From contig NZ_JAMOIC010000006.1 in assembly GCF_024448895.1 (NCBI RefSeq), positions 124,001-188,000 on the forward strand: DNA of 64,000 nucleotides, given 5' to 3'. The position numbers and the translations under genes were made by a program. The DNA comes from Stutzerimonas stutzeri (GTDB taxonomy: Bacteria; Pseudomonadota; Gammaproteobacteria; Pseudomonadales; Pseudomonadaceae). The notes below the pieces were generated by a model, which ran no database searches, was not told where the DNA came from, and saw nothing but the letters and a program-made list of their open reading frames with translations. Positions 21,826-30,010 of the stretch are shown here, in pieces (position 1 is the stretch's first letter; every line of letters starts with the position of its first letter).

Positions 21826-21943
21826 ACAAGCGCTGCCCTCCACTGTCCTAGCGCACGCATCCAATCCGAACACCGTCGAGCGTAGCCGTCTTCATCAGAG
21901 GGCGGATGACGCGAACACAGCGACCCGGCCAGACGAGAACAGC

Positions 21944-23269
21944 ATGCACACACTGGAACAACTCAAAAGCGGCGAACTGGCCGGCGCAACGCGCCTTGAT
22001 CTGTCCGAGAATCTGCAGCACTTTCCCCGCGAGATCTTCGATCTGGCCGACTCCCTTGAAGTGCTTAACCTCTCCGGTAATCAGCTCTCCAGCTTGCCGG
22101 ACGACCTGCCGCGCCTGCATCGGCTGCGCATACTGTTCTGCTCGGACAATGCGTTCACTGAGGTACCGGCCGTGGTTGGCCGATGTGACAGCTTGGAGAT
22201 GGTCGGCTTCAAGGCCAATCGCATCCGCACGGTAGCGGCCGAAGCGCTGCCGCCCCTGCTGCGATGGCTGATCCTCACCGACAACCAGCTCGAAAAGCTG
22301 CCAGCCGAAATCGGGCAATGCACGCGCCTGCAGAAGCTGATGCTCGCCGGTAACAAGCTGCAGGCTCTGCCGGAGACGCTAGCCAACTGCCGTCGTCTCG
22401 AATTGCTGCGAATCGCCGCAAATCAGCTGCCCGCCCTGCCCGCCTGGCTGCTCGATATGCCACGGTTGAGCTGGCTGGCTTTTGCCGGCAATCCGTTCAG
22501 CGATGCAATGGAGGCCGAGATACTGGCGCAGCATCCCTTGCCGCCGGTGGATCGCGCTCAGATCGCCTTGGGCGAGGTGCTGGGCCAAGGCGCATCCGGC
22601 GTCATCCATCGTGCTGAGTGGAATCAGCCGGGCCAATCTGCCAAGCCCATGGCGGCCAAACTGTTCAAAGGCAGCCTGACCAGTGACGGGCTGCCCCATA
22701 GCGAGATGGCCGCCTGTATTGCGGCCGGTGCTCACGCCAACCTTATCCCGGTCACCGGTCCCCTGGCTGAATGCGCCGATACCCTGCCTGGCCTGCTCAT
22801 GGCGCTGATCGATCCGTCCTACCAGACCCTCGCGGGCCCACCGTCGCTCGCCAGCTGCACGCGCGACTGTTACACGGAGGAACGCCGCTTCAGCGCTGAT
22901 GAGGCGCTGCGCATAGCAAGCAATGTGGCGTCCGTAACGGCCCACCTCCATGAGCGCGGGATTCTGCACGGCGATCTTTACGCCCATAACCTGCTGGTGA
23001 ATCCGCAAGGCCATGCGCTGCTTAGCGATTTTGGTGCCGCTTCGTTCTTCGACTCGACTACCGATCAGGGCAGGGCCCTCCAGCGCATCGAGGCCCGCGC
23101 GTTTGGTTGTTTGCTCGAAGAGGTGCTGCAGCGTAGCGATCACAGGGACACCAATCCTCGCCTTTTGAACATGGCGGAGCTGATGCGGCAATGCATGGAT
23201 GAAAACACGCAGGCGCGTCCGGACTTTGTTGCACTGGCCCAGCGATTCGAACAAATAACGGTCAGCTGA
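21944..23269 (+). CDS. Leucine-rich repeat protein fused to a eukaryotic-like protein kinase
   Basis: Residues 15-195 hold about seven leucine-rich repeats of the LxxLxLxxNxLxxLP bacterial type. Residues 205-441 form a Hanks-type kinase domain. It has the glycine loop GQGASG (214-219), catalytic lysine K239 (MAAKLFKG), helix-C glutamate likely E254, catalytic loop HGDLYAHNLL with D344 and N349, and DFG at 362-364. All key residues are present; the usual HRD arginine is glycine, so activation-loop phosphorylation may not be needed. No signal peptide or membrane helix is seen, so it should be cytosolic. Target unknown. Two small membrane-protein genes follow. Confidence 0.93.
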   Translation: MHTLEQLKSGELAGATRLDLSENLQHFPREIFDLADSLEVLNLSGNQLSSLPDDLPRLHRLRILFCSDNAFTEVPAVVGRCDSLEMVGFKANRIRTVAAEALPPLLRWLILTDNQLEKLPAEIGQCTRLQKLMLAGNKLQALPETLANCRRLELLRIAANQLPALPAWLLDMPRLSWLAFAGNPFSDAMEAEILAQHPLPPVDRAQIALGEVLGQGASGVIHRAEWNQPGQSAKPMAAKLFKGSLTSDGLPHSEMAACIAAGAHANLIPVTGPLAECADTLPGLLMALIDPSYQTLAGPPSLASCTRDCYTEERRFSADEALRIASNVASVTAHLHERGILHGDLYAHNLLVNPQGHALLSDFGAASFFDSTTDQGRALQRIEARAFGCLLEEVLQRSDHRDTNPRLLNMAELMRQCMDENTQARPDFVALAQRFEQITVS

Positions 23270-23335
23270 GCTGATCCGGCGAGCTAGTTGCATACAGGAG
23301 TCGTCTTCCACCAGTTCTGACGGCTTCCTGACACC

Positions 23336-23788
23336 ATGGCTCTTTCCGAAACAAGCGATACCGTCCCCTCCGCGCCCTATCCAGCTGCCGGCGACATGGC
23401 ATTGGATCGCGACCCTTTCATCATCGGACTGAAGCAGCGGCTTCCTGAGGATCTTCGCGAAAGCTTTACCGATCAACAGCTGGAAGGCTTGCGTAGCGCT
23501 TTTGCAACGCGCTCATGGGGTCGGCATCAGGTTGACTGGCGCGGCACCTTCAGCCTATGGAGCAATCAGTACTATTTCGTGCTTGTAGGGGGGCGCAACA
23601 AACGCAACCTGTCGCGGGCCCAGCGCAACCTCTCGCTTGCGGCAAAGGCAGGAGCCATCACCCTGTTCCTGTTCTTCTCCGTTCTGGTCGGTCTCGTGGC
23701 GCTTTATCTGCTCAAGTCGGCCCTCGGCATCAACCTATTCCCTAATTTTTCGCTGGGCCTTTGGGACTGGTTCAAAGGCGGGCGCTAA
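23336..23788 (+). CDS. Small membrane protein of unknown function
   Basis: The 150-residue product has a soluble N-terminal part (about 1-95) and one strong membrane helix (about 105-130, AGAITLFLFFSVLVGLVALYLL), followed by a short aromatic tail ending in WDWFKGGR. The motif RHQVDWRGTFSLWSNQYYFVLVGGRNKR before the helix looks conserved-family-like, but I cannot name it with confidence. It lies 66 bases after the LRR-kinase gene in the same direction, so the two may be co-transcribed. Binding site before the ATG is poor. Confidence 0.75.
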   Translation: MALSETSDTVPSAPYPAAGDMALDRDPFIIGLKQRLPEDLRESFTDQQLEGLRSAFATRSWGRHQVDWRGTFSLWSNQYYFVLVGGRNKRNLSRAQRNLSLAAKAGAITLFLFFSVLVGLVALYLLKSALGINLFPNFSLGLWDWFKGGR

Positions 23789-23947
23789 GCCCTGGATTGC
23801 GGATCGCCCCGTATTGATTGCCAGCTCCGCGCAGGGTGATCAACACGGCCCCGCACTTGCAGGCGTTTGGCTCGCGGCGGCCCAGCAGATCGGAAAAAAT
23901 AGCGACGGTCGCCGGTCAGAGGCTACCGACTGCCGTCATGGCTATAG

Positions 23948-23972
23948 TGGTGGTCGTGGCCGCCGACCACCA
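23948..23972. other. GC-rich perfect hairpin in intergenic region
   Basis: TGGTGGTCG (23948-23956) pairs with CGACCACCA (23964-23972) around a seven-base loop. No T tract follows on either side, so it is not a standard terminator. It lies 62 bases before the DUF2970 start. Confidence 0.35.
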
Positions 23973-24033
23973 ACACCAGCTCCATCTCGATTGCCGTCTA
24001 GACTTCACCACAATCGAACTCGTGGAGACAGGC

Positions 24034-24252
24034 ATGGATGACGATCAACAACCCAAGTCACTTACGTTCCGGCAGATGCTGCAGAGCGTTCTCGCCGGTG
24101 CCTTAGGCGTTCAGAGCGGGAAGAATAGAGAGCGGGACTTCAGTCATGGCAAACCCAGCCACTTCATCTTCTTAGGGGTTGGGTTTACCGTGATCTTCGT
24201 ATTGGTGATTCTGGGCGTGGTGAAGCTGGTGCTCTACCTTGTCGGGCTTTGA
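24034..24252 (+). CDS. DUF2970 small membrane protein
   Basis: The 72-residue protein matches the DUF2970 family: FRQMLQSVLAGALGVQS, then NRERDFSHGKPSHFI, then one membrane helix to the C-terminus. The family is widespread in beta- and gammaproteobacteria and has no assigned function. ATG 24034 was chosen because GGAG lies eight bases upstream; the frame extends back to 23818 with unlike sequence. The length is normal for the family. Confidence 0.9.
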   Translation: MDDDQQPKSLTFRQMLQSVLAGALGVQSGKNRERDFSHGKPSHFIFLGVGFTVIFVLVILGVVKLVLYLVGL

Positions 24253-24269
24253 CCTAATCAGGCGAGTCT

Positions 24270-24383
24270 TTATTGATGGCTGACCCAGAATACAGCGGTC
24301 GCTACCACCAGCATGATGATCAGAAAGATTGCGGTGGCGTCTGCGCGACTATCGCTTCCACGAGGGTTCGAATGTTCGGACAT
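24270..24383 (-). CDS. 37-residue single-helix membrane protein
   Basis: A short frame starts at ATG 24383 with a perfect AAGGAG seven bases upstream and ends at TAA 24270. The product has a polar N-terminus (MSEHSNPRGSDSRADATA) followed by one hydrophobic helix (IFLIIMLVVATAVFWV). Such very small membrane proteins are often missed in annotation and commonly bind larger membrane complexes. It runs toward the DUF2970 gene, with 17 bases between their ends. No homologue is known to me. Confidence 0.65.
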   Translation of the reverse strand: MSEHSNPRGSDSRADATAIFLIIMLVVATAVFWVSHQ

Positions 24384-24521
24384 TGGCTGTCTCCTTGTTA
24401 TTAACGGGATTACAGGCCCGGTTGTTAGGCAGTTAAGACCACAGCGGCATTCGCCTCAAGGTGCGCTCGGTAAATGCCCAAAATCGGCAGTTTCGTTCTA
24501 AACATATTCCCAAACATCACT

Positions 24522-24549
24522 TTTACGCATAACTGCTAGCTGGTATCTT
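24522..24549 (+). promoter_or_regulatory. Candidate cysI promoter
   Basis: TTTACG (24522-24527) and TATCTT (24544-24549) are spaced by 16 bases, with an expected leader of about 65 bases. An imperfect palindrome, ATAACTGCTAGCTGGTAT, lies between them and could be a regulator site such as CysB, but this is only suggestive. Confidence 0.35.
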
Positions 24550-24620
24550 GCCCGCCTCCCTGAACGGGTGCGCGGCCGTGCGCGCAAAAAGCTGTAAACA
24601 GCCTGCAAACAGGACATTTC

Positions 24621-26279
24621 ATGTACGTATACGACCAGTATGACCAACACATCATCGAGGATCGCGTGCGTCAGTTCCGTGACCAGATTCGCCGCTATCT
24701 GGCTGGCGAACTGACTGACGCTGAACTGCTGCCCCTTCGCCTGCAAAACGGTCTGTATATCCAGCGCTACGCGCCCATGCTGCGCATTGCCGTGCCCTAC
24801 GGGCTGATGTCTTCCACTCAGATTCGTAAACTTGCGGATATCACCCGCAAGTACGACAAGGGCTATGCCCACATCAGCACCCGAACCAATGTGCAGCTCA
24901 ACTGGCCCGAACTTGAGGATGTACCTGACATCCTTGCTGAACTGGCGACGGTGCAGATGCATGCCATCCAGACCAGCGGCAACTGTATTCGCAACACCAC
25001 CACCGATCAGTTCGCAGGTGTAGCCAAAGACGAGCTCGTCGACCCCCGTCCCTGGTGCGAAATCATTCGCCAGTGGTCGACCTTCCATCCCGAATTCGCA
25101 TTCCTGCCGCGCAAGTTCAAGATTGCGGTAAACGGCGCCGTTAGCGACCGTGCAGCAATCGAGGTTCATGACATTGGCCTTGAGGCAGTAAAAAATGATG
25201 CAGGTGAGCTAGGCTTCCGTGTTTCCGTTGGTGGCGGCCTCGGGCGCACGCCGATCGTGGGGAGCTTCATTAACGAGTTTCTGCCCTGGCAGCACCTGCT
25301 GACCTACCTTGACGCCATCTTGCGTGTGTACAACCGCTACGGGCGTCGCGACAACAAGTTCAAGGCGCGCATCAAGATCCTGGTCAAGGCACTTACGCCG
25401 GAAGTCTTCGCTGAACGTGTTGAAGCCGAATGGTCCTACCTGAAGGACGGCCTCAATACCCTGACTGAAGATGAAGTCGAGCGTGTGAGCAAGTTCTTCA
25501 TCGATCCGGCCTATAAGGCTCTGGATGATCAGGACGCCGTACTTGCTCAGCTGGACGCTGAACACCCCGGATTTGCGCGCTGGCGCCAACGCAACGTGGT
25601 TGCACACAAGAAGCCCGGCTACGCGGCCGTGACCCTGTCTTTGAAGAGCACCGGCGTGGCTCCCGGCGATGTGACCGACAGGCAGCTCGATACCATCGCC
25701 GAGCTGGCTGATCGTTACAGTTTTGGCGAAGTGCGTAACTCGCACGAGCAGAACATGATCCTGGCGGACGTAGAGCAGTCGCGACTGTTCGAACTGTGGC
25801 ACGAATTGCGCGACCTCGGCGTTGCCACGCCCAACATCGGATTGCTGACCGACATCATCTGCTGCCCTGGCGGTGATTTCTGCTCGCTCGCCAATGCCAA
25901 GTCGATCCCGATTGCCGAAGCCATCCAACGCCGCTTCGACGACATGGACTACCTGTTCGACATCGGTGACATCGACCTGAACATTTCGGGATGCATGAAC
26001 GCATGTGGCCACCACCATGTGGGCCACATCGGCATCCTCGGCGTCGACAAGAAAGGCGCAGAGTTCTATCAGGTATCACTCGGCGGCAGCTCCGGCCGCA
26101 AAGCAACCCTTGGCCAGATACTCGGCCCGTCCTTTGCGCAGGACGTGATGCCCGATGTGATTGAAAAGGTCATCGGCGTCTATGTGGAGCACCGTACTGA
26201 AGATGAACAGTTTCTCGACACTTTCCGCCGAATTGGCATCGACCCCTTCAAGGAGCGCGTCTATGCAGCGAATCATTAA
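24621..26279 (+). CDS. cysI: Nitrite/sulfite reductase hemoprotein (CysI type)
   Basis: The 552-residue cytosolic enzyme reduces sulfite to sulfide for cysteine synthesis. It has two ferredoxin-like halves and two siroheme-binding halves. The four cysteines that hold the [4Fe-4S]-siroheme centre are C415 and C421 (CCPGGDFC) and C458 and C462 (NISGCMNACG). Siroheme-contact arginines fall in STRTNVQLNW and GNCIRNTT. No CysJ flavoprotein gene is nearby, as is usual in Pseudomonas, where another reductant is assumed. The downstream DUF934 gene overlaps by 17 bases, a pairing I recall as conserved. ACAGGA precedes the ATG. Confidence 0.95.
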   Translation: MYVYDQYDQHIIEDRVRQFRDQIRRYLAGELTDAELLPLRLQNGLYIQRYAPMLRIAVPYGLMSSTQIRKLADITRKYDKGYAHISTRTNVQLNWPELEDVPDILAELATVQMHAIQTSGNCIRNTTTDQFAGVAKDELVDPRPWCEIIRQWSTFHPEFAFLPRKFKIAVNGAVSDRAAIEVHDIGLEAVKNDAGELGFRVSVGGGLGRTPIVGSFINEFLPWQHLLTYLDAILRVYNRYGRRDNKFKARIKILVKALTPEVFAERVEAEWSYLKDGLNTLTEDEVERVSKFFIDPAYKALDDQDAVLAQLDAEHPGFARWRQRNVVAHKKPGYAAVTLSLKSTGVAPGDVTDRQLDTIAELADRYSFGEVRNSHEQNMILADVEQSRLFELWHELRDLGVATPNIGLLTDIICCPGGDFCSLANAKSIPIAEAIQRRFDDMDYLFDIGDIDLNISGCMNACGHHHVGHIGILGVDKKGAEFYQVSLGGSSGRKATLGQILGPSFAQDVMPDVIEKVIGVYVEHRTEDEQFLDTFRRIGIDPFKERVYAANH

Positions 26280-26763
26280 GGACGGCCAGGTCATCGACGA
26301 GACCTGGCATTTGCTGCCAAAGGACGTAACGCTTGACGGCCTTTCCAATTGTGACGACCTGATCGTGCCATTTCAGTTGTGGCTTGATCATGCCCATGCC
26401 TTGAAAGCGCGCGATGGCGGCCTGGGTATCTGGTTGGACTCTGACGAAGCCGTTGAGGAAATCGCCGATGACCTGGAGCATTTCCAGGTCGTCGCCTTGA
26501 ACTTCCCCGCCTTCACAGATGGCCGCCATTACTCCAGCGCACGCCTGCTGCGAGACCGCTACGGTTATAAAGGCGAAGTCCGTGCTATCGGTGATGTGCT
26601 TCGTGATCAGCTGTTCTATATGCGCCGTTGCGGCTTCGATGCTTTTGCCGTGCGACCGGATCGGGATCCATACGATGCGCTGGAAGGCCTGAAGGATTTT
26701 TCCGTCACTTACCAGCCAGCCGCGGACGAACCGCTCCCACTCTTCCGTCGTAGACAGGGCTGA
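26263..26763 (+). CDS. DUF934 protein, sulfite reductase partner
   Basis: The 166-residue soluble protein matches DUF934: GLGIWLDSDEAVEEIADDL, then FPAFTDGRHYSSARLLRDRYGYKGEVRAIGDVLRDQL, ending near RRCGFDAFAVR. The family is almost always encoded next to a sulfite reductase and is often called an oxidoreductase-associated protein; its biochemical role is not established. ATG 26263 has AAGGAG seven bases upstream, inside cysI, giving a 17-base overlap and translational coupling. It probably helps the CysI reaction or its electron supply. Confidence 0.93.
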   Translation: MQRIIKDGQVIDETWHLLPKDVTLDGLSNCDDLIVPFQLWLDHAHALKARDGGLGIWLDSDEAVEEIADDLEHFQVVALNFPAFTDGRHYSSARLLRDRYGYKGEVRAIGDVLRDQLFYMRRCGFDAFAVRPDRDPYDALEGLKDFSVTYQPAADEPLPLFRRRQG

Positions 26764-26777
26764 CTTGATCCGATGAC

Positions 26778-26810
26778 AAAAAAACCCGCCTTTCGGCGGG
26801 TTTCTTTTAT
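26778..26810. terminator. Bidirectional terminator between DUF934 gene and small minus-strand gene
   Basis: AAACCCGCC (26782-26790) pairs with GGCGGGTTT (26795-26803) around TTTC, with T-rich sequence on the plus side and an A run on the other. It can end both the cysI transcript and the small gene at 26812-26910. Confidence 0.92.
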
Positions 26811-26811
26811 C

Positions 26812-26910
26812 TCAGCAATACATCCAGAAGTTCGGATGATCGGTTTGGACGTCGTCCACTGGTAGTTTTTTGCCGAGAGTTTCTTTGATTTTCTCTGCCA
26901 AAGCTTTCAT
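26812..26910 (-). CDS. 32-residue small protein
   Basis: A short frame from ATG 26910 to TGA 26812 encodes an amphipathic helix rich in lysine (ALAEKIKETLGKKL), followed by PVDDVQTDHPNFWMYC with a C-terminal cysteine. Base use is coding-like, and a bidirectional terminator lies just downstream. The ribosome binding site (AGAGAAA) is weak. I believe similar tiny genes occur beside cysI in other pseudomonads, but cannot verify this. Function unknown. Confidence 0.55.
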   Translation of the reverse strand: MKALAEKIKETLGKKLPVDDVQTDHPNFWMYC

Positions 26911-27021
26911 GAGGTTTCTCTGCTGCGTTTGAGTGACGTTAGCTTCACTCAATCGATCGCAAACCCAAATCGCTTTTAGCTATCTTTGTAATAGGTGACA
27001 AAGCTGCACCAGTTAAACCTG

Positions 27022-28014
27022 TTAATCGAGTCGGACCAGCATCCGTCCGGTTTGCTGGCCAGCCAGGATTCGCTCGATCGCAACGGGGAGCTCCTCTAGC
27101 GGAATCTCTTGCACCAGGTCATTGAGATTCGGCAGCTTCCATTGCACTGAAAGCTTGTCCCACATCGATGCCTTCACGACTAATGGAATCTCCACTGAGT
27201 CGACACCCAGGAGGTTCACGCCGCGCAGGATGAACGGAAGCACGCTGCCTTGAAAGCCAGTACCGGCAGTCAACCCGCAACACGACACACTCGCGCCGCG
27301 CCGCAAGGACTTCACCACATTGAAGAGAATATCACCGCCTACCGTATCGACAGCTCCTGCCCACTGCTCTTTCAACAATGGCTTCTCGGTACCGGCCTGA
27401 AGCGCACTTCGCTCAACGATCTGCTTCGCGCCCAGCCGGGTTAGAAATTCTGCCTGATCTGCTTTGCCCGTCACGGCCGCCACGTTGTAGCCGAGCTGAG
27501 ATAAAAGCGCGACTGCGACGCTGCCGACTCCACCAGTCGCCCCGGTAACCAGTATCTCGCCTTCGCCTGGCTCCAGGCCGGCCTGTTCAAGCTTGTCGAT
27601 GCAGAGGGCTGCCGTCAGCCCGGCAGTACCGAGCGCCATCGCTTCGCGCAACGAAAGACCCGCGGGACGCTTGATGACCCATGCAGCCGGCACCCTGATG
27701 TATTGGCCAAAACCTCCAGCGGTGTTCATACCGAGGTCATACCCGGTGACGATGACCTCATCTCCATTGCCAAATTCGGCAACGCTTGATTCGGCCACTG
27801 TGCCTGCCGCATCAATGCCAGGCGTATGAGGGAAGTTGCGAGTCACTCCACGATTGCCGCTCGCTGAAAGCGCGTCCTTGTAGTTGAGCGATGAATAGCT
27901 GACGCGAATCAGTACCTCGCCAGCCGGCAGATCGTTGATGTCTCGCTCGATGATCCGCGTCTCGAAACGCCCTTCTTCTTTTTCACTGGTCTGCAGGGCC
28001 TTGAAGCTAGTCAT
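27022..28014 (-). CDS. acuI: Acryloyl-CoA reductase-type quinone oxidoreductase (AcuI/YhdH)
   Basis: The 330-residue zinc-independent MDR-family enzyme has a GroES-like N-terminal fold (SYSSLNYKDALSASG) and a Rossmann domain with the NADPH motif TGATGGVGSVAV near residues 158-169. The YhdH/AcuI subfamily reduces acryloyl-CoA to propionyl-CoA and detoxifies acrylate. The sequence PGIDAAGTV and the C-terminal GRMLVRLD fit the subfamily well. Zinc-ligand cysteines of the alcohol dehydrogenases are absent, as expected. The ATG is 11 bases downstream of the sohB stop, so the two are likely one transcript. Confidence 0.9.
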   Translation of the reverse strand: MTSFKALQTSEKEEGRFETRIIERDINDLPAGEVLIRVSYSSLNYKDALSASGNRGVTRNFPHTPGIDAAGTVAESSVAEFGNGDEVIVTGYDLGMNTAGGFGQYIRVPAAWVIKRPAGLSLREAMALGTAGLTAALCIDKLEQAGLEPGEGEILVTGATGGVGSVAVALLSQLGYNVAAVTGKADQAEFLTRLGAKQIVERSALQAGTEKPLLKEQWAGAVDTVGGDILFNVVKSLRRGASVSCCGLTAGTGFQGSVLPFILRGVNLLGVDSVEIPLVVKASMWDKLSVQWKLPNLNDLVQEIPLEELPVAIERILAGQQTGRMLVRLD

Positions 28015-28025
28015 CAGTAATCCTC

Positions 28026-29051
28026 TTATTGCCAGAATCGTTGTTCGTTTAGCCGCGTCCAGCCTTTCAGAACCGTGCTCTCCAGTGCGGTGCTCGCGGC
28101 CATGCCGAAGCGCTCGGGAAGGCTTTTCTTCTCCGCAAAATGCAGCTGAAAAAGATCTGCTTCACGAGCGCGGGCAGCCAGGTATTCGTCACTGGTCATC
28201 AATTCGTCGACCAGCTGTTTACCAAGTGCTGCTATACCAAGCCAGACTTCTCCGGTGGCGACATCATCAATGGACAGCTGCTGGCGGTAACGTGCAACGA
28301 AGTTCTTGAACAGTTCGTGAGTGGTTTCGAGATCGTCCTGGAATTTCTCCCGCCCCTTTTCAGTGTTTTCTCCGAAAATGGTCAGGGTCCGCTTGTACTC
28401 GCCCGCGGTCAGCACCTCGACATCGACATCGTGTTTTTTGAGCAGACGGTGCACGTTAGGGAGCTGCGCAACGACGCCAATGGAACCAAGAATCGCAAAA
28501 GGCGCGCTCAGTATCTTCTGCCCAATGCAGGCCATCATATAACCGCCACTGGCAGCCACTTTGTCGACACATACCGTCAGGGGCACGCCTGCATCCCGGA
28601 TACGGACCAATTGCGAAGCTGCAAGCCCGTATCCGTGGACCATGCCGCCGCCACTTTCCAGGCGCAGCACAACCTCGTCCTGCGGTGTCGCCAGCGTAAG
28701 CAGCGCAGTGATTTCATGACGCAGGTTCTCTACCGCCGAAGCCTTGATGTCACCATCGAAATCCAGTACGAAAACACGTGGACGGTTTTCGGGACTTTTC
28801 TTCGCCAGCTTGGCCGCCTTGGCTTCCCGCTTGCGCTGCAGCTTGAGCTGGTCTTTTTCGATCAGTGACTGCTCGAGACGCTCACGCATGGATTTATAGA
28901 AGTCGTTCAGCTTGTGGACTTCCAGATGGCCGCCACCTTGCTTGCCTCGTCCACGTCTCAGAGAAGCAATTGCGATGAGTACTATCAGTACCGCTGCTAC
29001 CAGCGTAACGGTCTTGGCCAAAAAGCTTGCATAGTCAGCAAGAAATTCCAC
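28026..29051 (-). CDS. sohB: SohB-type membrane serine protease (SppA family)
   Basis: The 341-residue protein has one N-terminal membrane helix (about 12-30), a basic coiled segment (60-88, KLQRKREAKAAKLAKK) and a S49 peptidase domain. The Ser-Lys dyad is visible as S168 (VAASGGYMMAC) and K220 (GEYKRTLT). The length and single catalytic domain distinguish it from SppA itself, which has two. SohB proteins degrade membrane-associated or leftover signal peptides; the physiological substrates are not known. It is followed by acuI after 11 bases. Confidence 0.94.
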   Translation of the reverse strand: MEFLADYASFLAKTVTLVAAVLIVLIAIASLRRGRGKQGGGHLEVHKLNDFYKSMRERLEQSLIEKDQLKLQRKREAKAAKLAKKSPENRPRVFVLDFDGDIKASAVENLRHEITALLTLATPQDEVVLRLESGGGMVHGYGLAASQLVRIRDAGVPLTVCVDKVAASGGYMMACIGQKILSAPFAILGSIGVVAQLPNVHRLLKKHDVDVEVLTAGEYKRTLTIFGENTEKGREKFQDDLETTHELFKNFVARYRQQLSIDDVATGEVWLGIAALGKQLVDELMTSDEYLAARAREADLFQLHFAEKKSLPERFGMAASTALESTVLKGWTRLNEQRFWQ

Positions 29052-29232
29052 GGATCCCCCTTGGGTTAACTACTGCGCCAGCGGAACAGTTCGCATTGGC
29101 TCGATTGGGCAAGCATACCGATTGCATGACCGACTGAGCCAGCGATGGCAATTCAAACGAACGTATGATTTATCGTTGACACTCCGTGGTGATCCCCCTA
29201 CCCTCGCGAAAACTGGGGTCCCGGAGCAGAAC

Positions 29233-29946
29233 ATGGGCAGTATCTACCTGATCAGACACGGTCAGGCCTCATTTGGCGCCGAAAATTATGACGTTCTGTC
29301 ACCGCTCGGTTTTCGGCAGGCCGCCGCTCTAGGTGATCATCTCGACCAGCTGGGCATACGTTTCGACCGCTGTTTCAGCGGAGAGTTGAACCGTCAACAG
29401 GACACCGCGCGGGCGACACTCGAGCGAATGGCTTCGACTGACCACAGCCTGCAGCCAAACCTGGAAATCGACTCGGCATTCAACGAATTTCATGCTGATG
29501 AAGTTATTCGCGCTCACATCGAGGATCTGTTGGCGGTCGAGCCTGACGCCATGCAGATATTTCGCAACGCTGCCAGCCACAGAGCAGAATTTCAGCGACT
29601 GTTCCGATACATCATCCAGCGTTGGGTTTCGGGTGACCACGAAAAGGAAGGCCTTGAAAGTTGGCAAAGCTTTCTTGATCGCGTGCAAGCCGGCCTGAAG
29701 CGCTTGATCGACCAGGCGGAGAAGAAGGATCAAATCGCTGTGTTCACCTCAGGCGGAACCATCACTGCTCTGCTGCAACTGATCGTCGGTGTGCCCGCCA
29801 TAAACGCATTCGAACTCAACTGGCAGATCGTGAACACATCGGTCAGCCGCCTGAAGTTTCGTGATCAGGAGGTGACGTTGGCTTCATTCAACAGTCACAC
29901 CCATCTCGAGCTGCTGAAAAATCCGGAGCTGGTCACGTACCGATGA
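29233..29946 (+). CDS. Histidine phosphatase (phosphoglycerate mutase superfamily)
   Basis: The 237-residue soluble protein carries the RHG motif (R8-H9-G10 in LIRHGQASF), whose histidine is phosphorylated in catalysis. A second histidine is expected to lie after the long insert; TSGGTITAL here takes the place of the usual SHG-type motif, so the proton donor is altered. The substrate is unknown; most such proteins are small-molecule phosphatases rather than true mutases. ATG 29233 has GGAG nearby; the frame extends back to 29122. It begins a run with the SCP2, phosphotransferase and SDR genes. Confidence 0.88.
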   Translation: MGSIYLIRHGQASFGAENYDVLSPLGFRQAAALGDHLDQLGIRFDRCFSGELNRQQDTARATLERMASTDHSLQPNLEIDSAFNEFHADEVIRAHIEDLLAVEPDAMQIFRNAASHRAEFQRLFRYIIQRWVSGDHEKEGLESWQSFLDRVQAGLKRLIDQAEKKDQIAVFTSGGTITALLQLIVGVPAINAFELNWQIVNTSVSRLKFRDQEVTLASFNSHTHLELLKNPELVTYR

Positions 29947-30010
29947 GCTCCAGCCAAACGCGGCCAAGGGCTGCATGTTTTTCCACGACAACAAACAAAG
30001 GGACAATCCG

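Noticed and set aside
22379-23476. A 365-codon frame antisense to the LRR-kinase gene
   Set aside because: The kinase frame contains all catalytic motifs; the antisense product has no recognised domain.
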